In this document: one piece after another, positions 35,531 through 45,091 of the stretch | How the letters are laid out: each line of letters opens with the position of its first letter | Position numbering within the stretch: position 1 is the stretch's first letter | Assembly: GCF_015278125.1 (NCBI RefSeq) | Contig: NZ_JADILO010000027.1 | Span: 1 to 62,620 of the forward strand | Source of the DNA: Vibrio fluminensis | GTDB lineage: Bacteria; Pseudomonadota; Gammaproteobacteria; Enterobacterales; Vibrionaceae | Direction: 5' to 3' | DNA length: 62,620 bases | Notes under the pieces: model-generated | Seen by the model: only the letters and a program-made list of their open reading frames with translations | The model's database searches: none | What the model was told of the DNA's origin: nothing | Translations under genes and position numbers: made by a program

Positions 35531-36415
35531 TTATACTGTTGCTGCAATTACATCGGTCTGCATTTCAATGTAATTTGGACTCGTTTCGCGCAGGTTCACT
35601 CTAATACTCGCGTATTCTTTTAAGCTGTGAACATGGGTACCGCCGCAAGGAATCTCGGCAAGGTTGCCGTTACCTAAATCACAACGCCAGTAGCGTGAGT
35701 CGGTTAAAGCTTCACCATCACAGTGCATAACCACCTCGCTTCCCTTCGACAACCAACCACTAACCATCTGATTTACATGATCTTCTATCGATTTAAGTTG
35801 CTCGGAAACATCCGAACTATTAAGGCCGCGTTTACGTAGGGTTTTACCTAAACGGTAACTATCTAAACATTTGTCAGCGGATACAAAGCTGGTCTCTTGC
35901 GCGTAGTTATTAAAGTCATAACTGCCGAGCGTATCTTTGCGATCGGCGTCTTTACGCCAGTAACCTTGTTCGGTTAGCACTTTGTTTAGAGCCAAAAAGG
36001 CAAGATGACCTGCACTGTGGCCTCGACTTAATGCTTGTTGATACGCCTTATCAACCGTTAAAGCCAGACTATCTCCAGTAGAAAATACTGCATTTGTATT
36101 TTCTACCACGTGAACCACTACAAATGCCCAGCCTGCCTCATCACGTTTTACAGGAATGGCTTTATCAACGTAGAGAGTATTACTCGCAAGTTCTACTGCC
36201 CCCACTAAACAATCGACTAACGGGTATTCGGTACCATTCAATGCTAGCGTGCCTCTATCCGCTGGGTGATCAGGCCAAATATGGCTAACTGGATGAAACG
36301 GCGTTTTATCGGTGACGATATAAATGACATCATCCGTAATTTGGGCAAATTGGATTTGCGCGGTAAGTTGCCAAGTTTGATGGCAGAACTGGATAATAGT
36401 TGGCGTTACATTCAT
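35531..36415 (-). CDS. Alanyl-tRNA editing protein, AlaX-like
   Basis: A 294-residue protein of the alanyl-tRNA editing (AlaXp/second additional domain) family, which hydrolyses mischarged Ser-tRNA(Ala) or related aminoacyl-tRNAs. Zinc ligands are visible as HSAGH in SRGHSAGHLAFLAL and CGGTHVHSL towards the C-terminus. N-terminal beta-barrel residues include HPADRGTLALNG. The 240 bases between it and yfgJ hold no gene I can support. It is transcribed alone, downstream of der's terminator. Confidence 0.88.
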   Translation of the reverse strand: MNVTPTIIQFCHQTWQLTAQIQFAQITDDVIYIVTDKTPFHPVSHIWPDHPADRGTLALNGTEYPLVDCLVGAVELASNTLYVDKAIPVKRDEAGWAFVVVHVVENTNAVFSTGDSLALTVDKAYQQALSRGHSAGHLAFLALNKVLTEQGYWRKDADRKDTLGSYDFNNYAQETSFVSADKCLDSYRLGKTLRKRGLNSSDVSEQLKSIEDHVNQMVSGWLSKGSEVVMHCDGEALTDSRYWRCDLGNGNLAEIPCGGTHVHSLKEYASIRVNLRETSPNYIEMQTDVIAATV

Positions 36416-36448
36416 TGTAATTTCGATTTCGTTATTCTGTAGAGATAA

Positions 36449-36476
36449 AAAAAGCGCCTACATTGTAGGCGCTTTT
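36449..36476 (-). terminator. Terminator after der
   Basis: AAAAGCGCCTAC / GTAGGCGCTTTT with a three-base loop, A-run on the plus-strand left side giving T7 on the minus strand. It is 19 bases past the der stop. Confidence 0.92.
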
Positions 36477-36494
36477 CAAGTAAATCGTTAGTCG

Positions 36495-37982
36495 TTACTT
36501 TTTACGGTTTTTAACCATGCTCATTAGGCGTTTACGATTACGCTCTTGAGACAGTGTCATTTTGGTAGTCTTACCTTCAAATGGGTTTTCACTGTTTTGG
36601 AACTGGATACGAATTGGGGTACCCATGATCTCTAGCGACTTACGGTAATAGTTCATCAAGAAGCGCTTGTATGAATCTGGTAGTTCGCGTACTTGGTTAC
36701 CGTGGATAACGATAATTGGTGGGTTGTAACCACCCGCGTGTGCGTATTTTAGTTTCACGCGGCGACCACGAACCATAGGTGGCTGGTGATCATCTGTTGC
36801 CATCTTCATGATACGAGTCAGAACTGAAGTACCTACACGTGTCGTTGCTGACTTGTATGCTTCTTGTACTGATTCAAATAGGTGACCAACACCTGTACCG
36901 TGCAGCGCTGAGATAAAGTGAATACGTGCGAAGTCTACAAAGCCTAGACGACGGTCTAGTTCTTTCTTCACGGATTCTTTTACATCGTTATCCAGACCAT
37001 CCCACTTGTTCACAGCAAGCACAATCGAACGACCTGCGTTTAGTGCAAAGCCAAGTAGACTTAGATCTTGATCTGAAATGTTTTCACGTGCATCGATGAT
37101 CAAAAGTACCACGTTGGCATCTTCAACCGCTTTTAGCGTTTTAACGACTGAGAATTTCTCAACTGTTTCGTTAATACGCGTACGACGACGTACACCCGCA
37201 GTATCAATCAGTACGTACTCACGACCATCACGCTCCATCGGAATGTAGATAGAGTCACGCGTGGTTCCTGGCATATCGTAAACAACCACACGTTCTTCAC
37301 CTAGAATACGGTTAGTTAGGGTTGATTTACCTACGTTAGGACGACCGATAATCGCCAATTTAATTGGCTGATCTTGCAAGCGTTTGAATTCAGCTTCTGC
37401 TTCTTCTTCGCTGTAGTCCAATTGCTCTTGCTCTTCGTCTTCAAAGTCAGTTAGATCGGTGATCTCACCTTGAGTCTCTTCAGCAAATTTTTCTGCAAAT
37501 GGGTTTAGCGCAAGATCGATAAGCGCCGCAACACCACGACCGTGAGCCGCCGCAATTTGGTACATATCTTCCATACCTAATTGCCAGAACTCAGCACTCG
37601 CTGCATCTGCGTCGATACCATCGATTTTGTTTACAACCAGCATCGCTGGCTTTTCAAGTTTGCGTAGGTGCTGTGCGATAGCTTCATCCGCAGCAGTTAG
37701 ACCTGCACGGCCATCTACCATAAATAGCACTACATCAGCTTCGTCAATCGCCGCTAGCGACTGCTGAGCCATTTTAGTTTCTACGCCTTCTTCAGTGCCA
37801 TCGATACCGCCGGTATCGATCACAATAAATTCATGCTCACCAAGCTTCGCTTGGCCATATTTACGGTCACGAGTTAAGCCAGGGAAGTCCGCCACTAGCG
37901 CATCACGCGTACGAGTTAAGCGGTTAAACAACGTAGACTTACCTACGTTCGGACGCCCTACAAGAGCAACAACAGGAACCAT
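36495..37982 (-). CDS. der: Ribosome biogenesis GTPase Der (EngA)
   Basis: Der is a double-GTPase needed for 50S subunit maturation. The 495-residue protein has two G domains: G1 GRPNVGKSTLFN at residue 8 and IGRPNVGKSTLTN at about 215, each with a DTGG/DTAGV G3 and an NKxD G4 (VNKIDG; VNKWDG). An acidic linker (LTDFEDEEQEQLDYSEEEAE) and a C-terminal KH-like domain follow, with a basic tail. It is preceded by bamB with about 175 bases and a probable terminator, so it may have its own promoter. Confidence 0.98.
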   Translation of the reverse strand: MVPVVALVGRPNVGKSTLFNRLTRTRDALVADFPGLTRDRKYGQAKLGEHEFIVIDTGGIDGTEEGVETKMAQQSLAAIDEADVVLFMVDGRAGLTAADEAIAQHLRKLEKPAMLVVNKIDGIDADAASAEFWQLGMEDMYQIAAAHGRGVAALIDLALNPFAEKFAEETQGEITDLTDFEDEEQEQLDYSEEEAEAEFKRLQDQPIKLAIIGRPNVGKSTLTNRILGEERVVVYDMPGTTRDSIYIPMERDGREYVLIDTAGVRRRTRINETVEKFSVVKTLKAVEDANVVLLIIDARENISDQDLSLLGFALNAGRSIVLAVNKWDGLDNDVKESVKKELDRRLGFVDFARIHFISALHGTGVGHLFESVQEAYKSATTRVGTSVLTRIMKMATDDHQPPMVRGRRVKLKYAHAGGYNPPIIVIHGNQVRELPDSYKRFLMNYYRKSLEIMGTPIRIQFQNSENPFEGKTTKMTLSQERNRKRLMSMVKNRKK

Positions 37983-38099
37983 AACAACCTCTACAATATT
38001 CTATTCTTATGTAGTTATAGGTAACGACTGACAAGATTGCATCCCGCCAAATTGTTACCTATAGCAACACCAAATTTGGTTAATTCTTTGTTTTATATA

Positions 38100-38136
38100 A
38101 ACAAAACGACTCCTAACTGTCACCAGCCAGGAGCCG
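38100..38136 (-). terminator. Probable terminator after bamB
   Basis: An extended hairpin (GGCTCCTGGCTGG pairing with the arm ending CAGTTAGGAGTC) is followed on the minus strand by GTTTTGTTT. It is about 20 bases past the bamB stop and would separate bamB from der. Confidence 0.6.
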
Positions 38137-38157
38137 AATGTGAATTATATCACGAAA

Positions 38158-39318
38158 TTATTCGCTGAGCGTTAGTTTCTTTACATTGCCATTGCGGGTA
38201 GTAATTACGAAACCATCATCCAGCTGAACTGGCGCGACAGCAAAACCACCGCCACCTTCACTTTCCATCGCAACAAACTCACCTGTGCTGCGATCCACCC
38301 AGTATAGGTAGCCTTCGCTATCACCTACCACTAAGTAATCACCCATCACTTTAGGTGCAGTCAAAAGACGGTGCTCTAGCTGCTTATTCGTCCAAAGTTC
38401 AGTACCGCTGCGCGCATCGACAGCGACCAAGTGATCTTTGTCAGTCACAAGGAAAATACGACTACCGTCGTTTGCCATGTCGGTTGCAGAAGAGTACGTA
38501 CGTTTCCAACCCGGCTGACCAGAGCGTAAGTCGATTGCGGTTAGTTGACCATTGTAACCCACCACAAATAAAGTGCTGCCCATCAACATAGGCGATGCAT
38601 CAACATCGACGATACGATCAATTTCAGTCGCGCCTTTTGGCGTACCAATAGGTTGTTGCCAAATCAGTTGACCACGTTGAACGATAGCGGCTGCAAGTCG
38701 ACCATTTGCCGTACCCCAAAATACACCACCGGAGATAGTCGTCGGTGCACTGGTGCCACGTAGTGTCAGCGTTGGAACTTCAGTGCTAATCGCCCACTTC
38801 TGTTTGCCATCTTGCTGATCTAAAGCAATCAACACACCTTCACTGGTATGTACCATAACGAGGTTGTCATCAGTCGCAGGTGCCGATAGCACCTCACCTT
38901 GCACTGAAGAACGCCATAGCAGCTCGCCAGTTTCTTGGTTAAGAGCAATGACTTCACCGTTTTCACTACCAATAAACAATTTATCGTACGCGGGTGTAAT
39001 ACCACCAGATAGGCGAGCTGGAACATCGTCTTCTAAATCAATCGCCCAAAGACCATCTCCCGTTTCCGGGTTCAGAGCTTTGACTTCACCATCGCGACTT
39101 GCCACAAATACTTTGTCATAAGCATACGCGGGTGCCAGTTTTGAGAAATACTGGTCAACACCACTACCAATTGACGCACTCCATACCGATGAGGTAGAAA
39201 ATTCGTTATCTACTTGCGGTACAGGCGCCATGATAATGGTGTCTTCTTCACTTGCACAACCAGCCAACACGCCGATTACTGCAACAGTCGTCAATGCCTT
39301 ATTCAGCAATTTCTTCAT
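38158..39318 (-). CDS. bamB: Outer membrane assembly lipoprotein BamB
   Basis: BamB is an eight-bladed beta-propeller lipoprotein of the BAM complex. The 386-residue protein has a lipoprotein signal with lipobox LAGC (Cys near residue 21). Repeated PQQ-like blades follow with LNPETGDGLWAIDL, LNQETGELLWRSSVQ, DQQDGKQKWAI and similar motifs at roughly 40-residue spacing. It follows yfgM by 11 bases, the usual yfgM-bamB pair. Confidence 0.97.
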   Translation of the reverse strand: MKKLLNKALTTVAVIGVLAGCASEEDTIIMAPVPQVDNEFSTSSVWSASIGSGVDQYFSKLAPAYAYDKVFVASRDGEVKALNPETGDGLWAIDLEDDVPARLSGGITPAYDKLFIGSENGEVIALNQETGELLWRSSVQGEVLSAPATDDNLVMVHTSEGVLIALDQQDGKQKWAISTEVPTLTLRGTSAPTTISGGVFWGTANGRLAAAIVQRGQLIWQQPIGTPKGATEIDRIVDVDASPMLMGSTLFVVGYNGQLTAIDLRSGQPGWKRTYSSATDMANDGSRIFLVTDKDHLVAVDARSGTELWTNKQLEHRLLTAPKVMGDYLVVGDSEGYLYWVDRSTGEFVAMESEGGGGFAVAPVQLDDGFVITTRNGNVKKLTLSE

Positions 39319-39329
39319 GCAACGTGCCC

Positions 39330-39944
39330 TTACTTGGCTAAATCATCCAATTTCATTTGTAGCGCTTCACTTGCATCACCCGCTTGTTGCGCTTCAGTGT
39401 ATGCTGCGTATGCACCTGCTGCATCTCCTTTGCGTAGTAAGATGTCGCCTTTTAGCTCCTCAACACGACCAGCCCAACCTTCGTCGGTGATCTTGTCTAG
39501 TTGCGAGATTGCTGCTTCAAATTTACCTTGCTCTGATTGCAAACGCGCTAGACGGTAGTTAATTACCGCTAGTAAAGCTTGGTCTTTCGATGCGGTTGTT
39601 GCCCATTGAAGCTGCTCAATAGCGGCATCCAATTGGTTTTCTTCAACTTGAACTTTTGCTAGCTGAAGCGCAGCAAGAACCGCGTATTCAGTCTCACCAT
39701 TCGCATCGATAAAGCTTTGTACTTGTTGCTCTGCGTCGCCACCTTGTGTCGCTAACGTTGAAATTACTTTTGAATAGCTTTCAGAAGCAGCTTCTTGAGC
39801 AGCAAGCGTTGAATCTTGGTAATAGCGCCAGCCAAATAAGCCGCCTAGACCGATTACCGCGCCAAAAATGACTGCTTTACCGTTCTCTTTCCACCAATCT
39901 TTGATCGCTTCAACTTGTTGTTCTTCAGTATCGTAGAGTTCCAC
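39330..39944 (-). CDS. yfgM: YfgM, membrane-anchored periplasmic TPR protein
   Basis: YfgM is an inner-membrane ancillary SecYEG factor working with PpiD. The 204-residue product has a short cytoplasmic N-terminus (VELYDTEEQQVEAIKDWW, conserved), one membrane helix (AVIFGAVIGLGGLFGWRYY, about residues 23-41) and a periplasmic TPR-like helical domain. I chose the GTG at 39944 because AGGA precedes it by six bases and its first residues align with E. coli MEIYENENDQVEAV; an ATG seven codons upstream is the alternative. Confidence 0.92.
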   Translation of the reverse strand: MELYDTEEQQVEAIKDWWKENGKAVIFGAVIGLGGLFGWRYYQDSTLAAQEAASESYSKVISTLATQGGDAEQQVQSFIDANGETEYAVLAALQLAKVQVEENQLDAAIEQLQWATTASKDQALLAVINYRLARLQSEQGKFEAAISQLDKITDEGWAGRVEELKGDILLRKGDAAGAYAAYTEAQQAGDASEALQMKLDDLAK

Positions 39945-39967
39945 TTCCTGTCCTCTTAACATCACAA

Positions 39968-39993
39968 AAAGTGGCGACTCTCATCGCCACTTT
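39968..39993 (-). terminator. Terminator between hisS and yfgM
   Basis: AAAGTGGCGA / TCGCCACTTT with a six-base loop, T5 on the minus strand. It is 17 bases past hisS and would reduce read-through from rodZ-ispG-hisS into yfgM-bamB. Confidence 0.85.
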
Positions 39994-40010
39994 CTTAAAC
40001 TTAAATTTAG

Positions 40011-41279
40011 TTAGATTAGCTCTGCTAGTTTCGCAATAGCGTCAGCTTGGCTGTAAGTTTCTTGCGTACCACCAACAAGGTCTTTCAATACAACGCTATT
40101 GTCAGCAACTTCATTCTCACCGAGAACAAGAGCAACCACTGCGCCAACTTTATCTGCACGCTTAAATTGCTTTTTGAAGTTACCACCACCGAAGTGGTTC
40201 ATCACGCGTAAACCTGGTACTTGTTCGCGTAGCTGTTCAGCCAGCTTCATACCCGCCATCATAGTACCTTCGCCTGCAGTCACCATGTAAACATCGACAC
40301 TGCGACGAACGTCAGTTAGTTCTAGCGTTTCTAGCATTAGCACTAGACGCTCAAGGCCCATAGCAAAGCCCACTGCTGGTGTCGCTTTACCACCTAGTTG
40401 TTCAACTAGACCATCGTAACGACCACCACCACACACTGTACCTTGCGAGCCTAGGCTTTCAGTAATCCATTCAAATACTGTGCGGTTGTAGTAGTCAAGA
40501 CCACGTACTAGACGCTCATTTACTGTGTATTCGATACCTGCAGCATCAAGAAGTTCACATAGACCCGCAAAATGTTGCTTAGATTCTTCATCTAGGTATT
40601 CAGATAGACGTGGTGCATCACCTAAGATCGCTTGTACGTCTGGGTTTTTAGTATCCAGAACACGCAGCGGGTTAGTATGCATACGACGTTTGCAATCTTC
40701 ATCGAGTACATCCATATGTTGCTCTAAGAATGCAATCAGGGCTTCACGGTAGTTCGCGCGAGCTTCAAGCGAACCGATTGAGTTCAGCTCTAGGCGTACA
40801 TGCTTATCAATGCCTAGCTCACGCCATAGACGCGCAGTCATCATGATAAGTTCTGCATCAACATCAGGACCGTTAAGACCAAATACTTCTACACCACATT
40901 GGTGGAATTGACGGTAACGACCTTTTTGTGGACGCTCGTGACGGAACATAGGACCCATGTACCATACACGTTGTTCTTGGTTGTACAGCAAGCCATTTTC
41001 AATGCCTGCACGAACACAACCCGCCGTGCCTTCTGGACGTAGTGTTAAGCTGTCACCATTGCGATCTTCAAAGGTGTACATCTCTTTTTCTACAACGTCA
41101 GTCACTTCACCAATTGCGCGACTAAATAGATGCGTCATCTCAACGATTGGCATGCGCATTTCGTTATAACCGTATGCGCTAATTACGTTCTTCACTGTGT
41201 TTTCTAGCTTTTGCCACAGTGGTGATTGAGTTGGGAGACAATCGTTCATGCCTCGAATTGCTTGAATTGGTTTTGCCAC
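40011..41279 (-). CDS. hisS: Histidine-tRNA ligase
   Basis: HisRS charges tRNA(His). The 422-residue class II synthetase has motif 2 with WYMGPMFRHERPQKGRYRQFHQ, the histidine-specific RGLDYYNRTVFEW and motif 3 AVGFAMGLERLVLML. The C-terminal anticodon-binding domain follows residue 325. It is 36 bases downstream of ispG in the same orientation. Confidence 0.98.
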   Translation of the reverse strand: MAKPIQAIRGMNDCLPTQSPLWQKLENTVKNVISAYGYNEMRMPIVEMTHLFSRAIGEVTDVVEKEMYTFEDRNGDSLTLRPEGTAGCVRAGIENGLLYNQEQRVWYMGPMFRHERPQKGRYRQFHQCGVEVFGLNGPDVDAELIMMTARLWRELGIDKHVRLELNSIGSLEARANYREALIAFLEQHMDVLDEDCKRRMHTNPLRVLDTKNPDVQAILGDAPRLSEYLDEESKQHFAGLCELLDAAGIEYTVNERLVRGLDYYNRTVFEWITESLGSQGTVCGGGRYDGLVEQLGGKATPAVGFAMGLERLVLMLETLELTDVRRSVDVYMVTAGEGTMMAGMKLAEQLREQVPGLRVMNHFGGGNFKKQFKRADKVGAVVALVLGENEVADNSVVLKDLVGGTQETYSQADAIAKLAELI

Positions 41280-41314
41280 AATATTTACCGTAATTTTAAT
41301 TACTTCGTTGAGAT

Positions 41315-42433
41315 TTAGTTTTGCACTTTAATGTCGATACGATTGCTTTCATCCAGAACGGATGCTTTCGCACGAATTTTTGCTTCTAGCTGATTAACCA
41401 GATCGTCGTTATCAAAACGCTCTTTCTGACGTTTACCATCTTCGTAGAATGCGCTCTTCTTGTTGCTGCCAGCCAAACCAAGATGAGAAACCTCAGCTTC
41501 GCCAGGGCCATTTACAACACAACCGATGATAGATACATCCATTGGCGTAATAATGTCTTCAAGACGTTCTTCAAGCGCATTAACGGTACTGATCACATCA
41601 AACTCCTGACGAGAACAGCTAGGGCAGGCAATAAAGTTAATACCTCGCGAGCGAATACGCAGTGATTTAAGAATATCAAAGCCAACTTTGATCTCTTCCA
41701 CTGGGTTTGCTGCAAGGGAAATTCGCAGTGTATCACCGATACCTTCAGCAAGTAGCATGCCTAGACCTACTGATGATTTAACAGCACCAGCACGTGCACC
41801 ACCCGCTTCAGTAATACCTAAATGAAGCGGTTGATCAATCTTCTTCGCTAATAGGCGATATGAATCGACTGCGAGAAACACATCGGATGCTTTTACGCTG
41901 ACTTTGAACTGATCAAAGTTAAGGCGATCGAGAATATCGACGTGACGCATCGCGGATTCAACCAATGCTTCTGGTGTTGGTTCGCCATATTTCATCTGGA
42001 TATCTTTTTCCAGAGAGCCACCATTTACACCAATGCGAATTGGGATGTTTTTGTCACGCGCACAATCAACAACTGAGCGGATACGCTCTTCGTTGCCAAT
42101 ATTACCAGGGTTAATACGCAAACAGTCGACGCCATATTCCGCCACTTTAAGCGCAATACGGTAGTCAAAGTGAATATCTGCCACGAGTGGGATGTTCACT
42201 TGCTGCTTAATTAACTTAAATGCCTCAGCGGCATCCATGGTTGGTACAGATACACGCACGATATCTGCACCGACATTTTCCAATGCTCGAATTTGTGCAA
42301 CAGTCGCTTCCACGTCTGTTGTTCTGGTGTTCGTCATTGACTGCACCGCAATTGGTGCGCCATCACCAATAGGCACATCGCCCACATAGATTCGAGTCGA
42401 TGGGCGACGTTTAATAGGAGATTCGTGTTGCAT
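41315..42433 (-). CDS. ispG: 4-hydroxy-3-methylbut-2-enyl-diphosphate synthase
   Basis: IspG (GcpE) is the penultimate enzyme of the MEP isoprenoid pathway and carries a [4Fe-4S] cluster. The 372-residue protein begins with the PIKRRPSTRIYVGDVPIG segment, contains LRINPGNIG, and has cluster Cys in ACPSCSRQEFD and CVVNGPGEA near residues 270-310. Nine bases separate it from rodZ. Confidence 0.98.
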   Translation of the reverse strand: MQHESPIKRRPSTRIYVGDVPIGDGAPIAVQSMTNTRTTDVEATVAQIRALENVGADIVRVSVPTMDAAEAFKLIKQQVNIPLVADIHFDYRIALKVAEYGVDCLRINPGNIGNEERIRSVVDCARDKNIPIRIGVNGGSLEKDIQMKYGEPTPEALVESAMRHVDILDRLNFDQFKVSVKASDVFLAVDSYRLLAKKIDQPLHLGITEAGGARAGAVKSSVGLGMLLAEGIGDTLRISLAANPVEEIKVGFDILKSLRIRSRGINFIACPSCSRQEFDVISTVNALEERLEDIITPMDVSIIGCVVNGPGEAEVSHLGLAGSNKKSAFYEDGKRQKERFDNDDLVNQLEAKIRAKASVLDESNRIDIKVQN

Positions 42434-42441
42434 AATCTTTT

Positions 42442-43371
42442 CTAAGGTAAGGTGAATCTTGCTGCTTTGCCTGCAGTATACCCAGAAAGGTCGACAGTTT
42501 CACTCGCTAAGGTGATAGAAACGTTTTGTGGCGCACCTAAAATCACGTTGTAAGGCAGTTTTCCTTCAAGTTCTACTGCTTCACCACCACGTTTAATACC
42601 ACTAATCAGCGTCTTACCTGTCGCATCTTTCACTTGTACCCAGCACTCACCATTAAAACTAATCTCTAAACGATTAGCGACGACTTCTGGTTTGGTCACT
42701 TCAGGCTCAATAGGTTCTGCTGCTTCTGTTGAAGGTGTTGCCTCGGCAACTGTTTCACTGTTGTCTGCTACGGGCTCTTGGCTGGTTGGTTGGCTTTGCT
42801 CAGCGGCTGCATCATTAGGTAAGGCAACCGGCTCACTTGGCTCAGCGGAAATTTGATCAATGGCAGTATCAAGCTCAGGCTGTTGTTCTGTCTCAGCAAT
42901 TAACGCACTGTCTTCTTCGATACTAAGTTCTAGACCATCTTTTTGTTGATTTTGCCACCACCATACAGACGAGATAGCGACGATAACAACCACAATCCCC
43001 CAAGTTAGCGCCATGATACGGCTATCATGCTTTTCACGGTTCGTCTTACGCGAAAAACTCTTCATCTCTTGTTCTTGTGGCGCTTGTGTACCCACAGTCG
43101 CATCCAGCGCTGCTAGCACCTCAGCTTCATCGGCATTAACGACTTTGGCGTATGAGCGTAAATAGCCACGCGTAAATGTCGCGACCTGATCCGGTTCAAA
43201 CTCATTTTTCTCAATCTGCTCAATGATAGCAACGCGCAAACGTAAACGGTCAGCGACCTGTTTTTTACTTAGCCCGGCTTCTTCACGTTTTAGCTTTAGA
43301 ATCGTGCCCGGCTCAATGTGAAATTTCTCAGTATTCTCTTCTAAAATTGGAGTCGATTGCTCTGTATTCAT
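42442..43371 (-). CDS. rodZ: Cytoskeletal protein RodZ
   Basis: RodZ links MreB to the membrane and sets rod shape. The 309-residue protein has an N-terminal helix-turn-helix (EEAGLSKKQVADRLRLRVAIIEQIEKNEFE, residues 30-60), one membrane helix (MALTWGIVVVIVAISSVWWW near 119-138), a Pro/Glu/Ser-rich periplasmic linker and a C-terminal beta domain (LEISFNGECWVQVKDATGKTL). It heads the rodZ-ispG-hisS unit. Confidence 0.95.
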   Translation of the reverse strand: MNTEQSTPILEENTEKFHIEPGTILKLKREEAGLSKKQVADRLRLRVAIIEQIEKNEFEPDQVATFTRGYLRSYAKVVNADEAEVLAALDATVGTQAPQEQEMKSFSRKTNREKHDSRIMALTWGIVVVIVAISSVWWWQNQQKDGLELSIEEDSALIAETEQQPELDTAIDQISAEPSEPVALPNDAAAEQSQPTSQEPVADNSETVAEATPSTEAAEPIEPEVTKPEVVANRLEISFNGECWVQVKDATGKTLISGIKRGGEAVELEGKLPYNVILGAPQNVSITLASETVDLSGYTAGKAARFTLP

Positions 43372-43780
43372 AATAGTTGTGTCTCTCGTGTCACTCTTGG
43401 CCTGCCGCTCTTGGTTATTTATTGTTAGTCGTGGGCTAAACCTGAGTTATGTATGTTTGCTAACTAATTTATCAATTAAAAGCATCTTGCAGACAAGATA
43501 AAAGAATGTCACTGATAAAATTGTTACGACTCTTCCTTAAGAGGTTTGGTTAGAAGCTCAGTTCATCTACTTAAGGATGTAGTTATTAATTCTAATAGAT
43601 ATAAAGCACGAAACAACATAATCAGGTGATATAAATTACAGCAAGCTCAAGGTTTTTCTAAAAACTGACATTTTTAAATAAGATAAAACCAAAAAACTGC
43701 GAGAAAGCTATATTTTTGTAGAAATAAGTTGCAACAAAAAAGCCAGAGCATTGCTCTGGCTTTGGTCTAAATCGATTTAA
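43372..43780. other. Empty slot between rodZ and rlmN
   Basis: 409 bases with no gene in any frame. It is strongly AT-rich and contains the rlmN terminator at its left end, then the rodZ promoter. In Pseudomonas and many other gammaproteobacteria this slot holds pilF/pilW, a TPR lipoprotein for type IV pili. I see no remnant of it. Confidence 0.7.
43739..43763 (-). terminator. Terminator after rlmN
   Basis: AAAGCCAGAGC / GCTCTGGCTTT with an ATT loop, T6 on the minus strand; 18 bases past rlmN. Confidence 0.92.
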
Positions 43781-44905
43781 TTATAGCGCTTTAATGTCAA
43801 TTTCTTCGCCTTTGGCAGCTTTTGCCATCGCTGTACGTTTGGTACGGTCGATAACATCGCCGACTAACTGGCCGCATGCCGCATCAATGTCGTCACCGCG
43901 AGTCTTACGAACGGTCACTGTATGCTCATATTGCATTAGTGTTTTCTGGAAGCGATCAATACGTGAATTGCTTGGTTTCTTATACGGCGAACCTGGATAC
44001 GGGTTAAACGGAATCAAGTTAATTTTACATGGCGTATCTTTCATTAACTCCGCTAACTCGCGTGCATGGTCCATATCATCGTTAACATGGTCCAGCAGCA
44101 CGTACTCTACGGTTACTTTACCACGGTTGGCGTTTGATGACGCGATGTAACGACGAACTGACGCAAGAAAATCTTGGATATCCCAACGATCATTAATTGG
44201 CATGATTTCGCTACGCAGTTTGTCATTTGGCGCGTGTAGTGAAATTGCTAGGGCAACGTCAATACGACCAGTCATTTGGTCAAGACCTGATACAACACCT
44301 GACGTTGATACCGTTACGCGGCGCTTAGACAGACCAAAACCTAAATCATCCAGCATAATTTCTAAGGCTGGAATTAGGTTTTTCATGTTTAGTAGTGGCT
44401 CACCCATGCCCATCATTACCACGTTGGTAATTGGGCGACGACCGGTTTCTTTCTGCAATCCGACTTCACGTGCAGCACGCCATACCTGACCGATAATTTC
44501 CGATACTTTCAGGTTGCGGTTAAAACCTTGCTGCGCAGTTGAACAGAATTTACATTCTAGAGCACAACCAACTTGTGAAGAAACACATAGCGTTGCACGA
44601 TCATCTTCAGGGATGTAAACCGTTTCTACGTCTTGGTCACCTACACGCATTGCCCATTTGATGGTGCCATCAGAAGAGTGCTGAGCCTCTGAAACCACTG
44701 GAGCTTTAATCTCACAGCGTTGCTTTAGCTTTTCACGCAATTGCTTGTTGATGTTGTTCATGTTGTCGAAATCGTCAACACCAAAATGGTAGATCCACTT
44801 CATCACCTGTTCGGCGCGGAATGCTTTTTCGTTTAATTCTTCTGCAAAGAATTTACGCAATCCTTGGCGATCAAAATCAAGCAGGTTGATTTTTTCAGTA
44901 GTCAT
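43781..44905 (-). CDS. rlmN: Dual-specificity RNA methyltransferase RlmN
   Basis: RlmN is a radical-SAM enzyme that methylates A2503 of 23S rRNA and A37 of some tRNAs. The 374-residue protein has the CxxxCxxC cluster motif in GCALECKFCSTAQQGFNRN, the GMGEPLLN SAM motif, STSGVV and the catalytic C-terminal Cys in DDIDAACGQL. The ATG at 44905 (MTTEKINLLDF) has AGAGG four bases upstream; the upstream in-frame start adds 45 Cys/hydrophobic-rich residues unlike the family. Confidence 0.97.
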   Translation of the reverse strand: MTTEKINLLDFDRQGLRKFFAEELNEKAFRAEQVMKWIYHFGVDDFDNMNNINKQLREKLKQRCEIKAPVVSEAQHSSDGTIKWAMRVGDQDVETVYIPEDDRATLCVSSQVGCALECKFCSTAQQGFNRNLKVSEIIGQVWRAAREVGLQKETGRRPITNVVMMGMGEPLLNMKNLIPALEIMLDDLGFGLSKRRVTVSTSGVVSGLDQMTGRIDVALAISLHAPNDKLRSEIMPINDRWDIQDFLASVRRYIASSNANRGKVTVEYVLLDHVNDDMDHARELAELMKDTPCKINLIPFNPYPGSPYKKPSNSRIDRFQKTLMQYEHTVTVRKTRGDDIDAACGQLVGDVIDRTKRTAMAKAAKGEEIDIKAL

Positions 44906-45049
44906 GAAGCCTCTCAACAACGGAACAATAAATAAGGGCGCGGATTTTACAGCCTTTAGCCAAGGACAACAAGTGTGACAAGACCCTGTTTTTGCTAAGA
45001 CATTAAAAAAGCAGTGATTAAAAATTAACCAACACGCCATTTAACTATA

Positions 45050-45073
45050 AAAATCCCGCCAAAGCGCGGGATT
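45050..45073 (-). terminator. Terminator after csdE
   Basis: AATCCCGC / GCGGGATT with a six-base loop, followed by TTTTTAT on the minus strand; 19 bases past the csdE stop. Confidence 0.88.
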
Positions 45074-45091
45074 CTAAAAAATTTAGCTACA

